NCBI GenBank assembly: GCA_947175225.1
Contig: CAMWLX010000205.1
Span: 1 to 6,490, forward strand
Direction: 5' to 3'
Origin: an uncultured Porphyromonadaceae bacterium
GTDB taxonomy: Bacteria > Bacteroidota > Bacteroidia > Bacteroidales > Muribaculaceae
DNA length: 6,490 nucleotides
Shown here: positions 6,285 to 6,490 of the stretch, piece after piece
How the letters are laid out: each line of letters opens with the position of its first letter
Numbering within the stretch: position 1 is the first letter of the stretch
Position numbers and translations under genes: made by a program
The notes under the pieces: generated by a model
What the model saw: only the letters and a program-made list of their open reading frames with translations
Database searches by the model: none
Told to the model about the DNA's origin: nothing

Positions 6285-6490
6285 AATGGAATCTGTTAAG
6301 GTGTTTTTTTAAGTTAGCTATATGAGTCAAACAACTTAATATGCAAACGGTTCATGCCAACCGAGACAAAAACTTTACTTATTTTAAGATTTAAAGCCAG
6401 AAATGCATGCACATACATTCTGCAAGTGTGCAAGTTTAAAATATCGTATTACAAAATTATTGCAATTACTAACATATTTACTTACAATAT
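6285..6490. other. AT-rich non-coding region upstream of the channel gene
   Basis: No reading frame of note is seen on either strand. The region is strongly AT-rich compared with the flanking gene. On the minus strand the 30 bases before the channel start are A-rich (a run of seven A, the complement of T at 6304-6310), which fits Bacteroidota leaders that do not rely on Shine-Dalgarno pairing. TTTG tetramers on the minus strand occur at 6367-6370, 6344-6347 and 6328-6331. None pairs with a proper TAnnTTTG box at the usual spacing, so no promoter is called. The next gene to the right is outside the window. Confidence 0.6.
6404..6436. repeat. Cluster of TGCA-centred short repeats
   Basis: TGCATGCA (6404-6411) is a perfect palindrome. 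It is followed by a tandem pair TGCAAGTG (6421-6428) and TGCAAGTT (6429-6436). The arms TGCACA (6408-6413) and TGTGCA (6427-6432) also form an inverted repeat with a 13-base spacer. The cluster lies about 120-150 bases upstream of the channel start. It could be an operator for a regulator of this gene or of one beyond the right edge; no known binding site is recognised and chance is possible in a short AT-rich region. Confidence 0.3.

Noticed and set aside
6328..6370. Minus-strand promoter for the channel gene
   Set aside because: TTTG at 6367-6370 and ACCGTTTG at 6344-6351 are 15 bases apart and the second lacks the TA; the spacing and match are too poor to call.

Overview
The window reads like a piece of a Bacteroidota chromosome, most likely order Bacteroidales. 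The reasons are protein style (an E. coli-type MurB next to a PhnP-like hydrolase, and an RsmE with an IGPEGDFS motif), AT-rich intergenic DNA, A/T-rich start regions without clear Shine-Dalgarno sequences, and a lipoprotein of a style common in that group. Family-level placement is not possible from this sequence alone. There are no rRNA, tRNA, CRISPR, IS or phage features, and the content is mainly conserved housekeeping genes.

Layout, left to right. Positions 3-935 (+) hold a lipoprotein of unknown function whose start codon lies off the left edge. Its signal peptide and lipobox are visible upstream of the first ATG, and its C-terminus looks like a SmpA/BamE-type domain. It overlaps the next gene by ATGA. 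Positions 932-2722 (+) hold one uninterrupted 596-codon reading frame that joins a complete MurB (UDP-N-acetylenolpyruvoylglucosamine reductase, peptidoglycan precursor synthesis) to a complete PhnP-like metallo-beta-lactamase-fold hydrolase. This fusion is the most notable item in the window. A 93-bp AT-rich gap with a nested dyad follows. Positions 2816-4159 (+) encode a NupG-type nucleoside:proton symporter, which overlaps by ATGA with rsmE (4156-4866, +), the 16S rRNA m3U1498 methyltransferase. Positions 4863-6284 (-) encode a YbdG/MscM-type mechanosensitive channel that converges on rsmE, with the two stop codons interlocked in a TTAA. Positions 6285-6490 are AT-rich, non-coding and probably the channel's upstream region; they contain a small cluster of TGCA-centred repeats.

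The genes suggest two plus-strand transcription units (lipoprotein-murB::MBL, and nupG-rsmE) facing one minus-strand unit. The common theme is the cell envelope (lipoprotein, peptidoglycan synthesis, nucleoside uptake, osmotic safety valve), with rsmE as a translation gene carried along. No wholly new multi-gene system is visible. The MurB-hydrolase fusion and the trace of how it may have arisen are the points worth following up.
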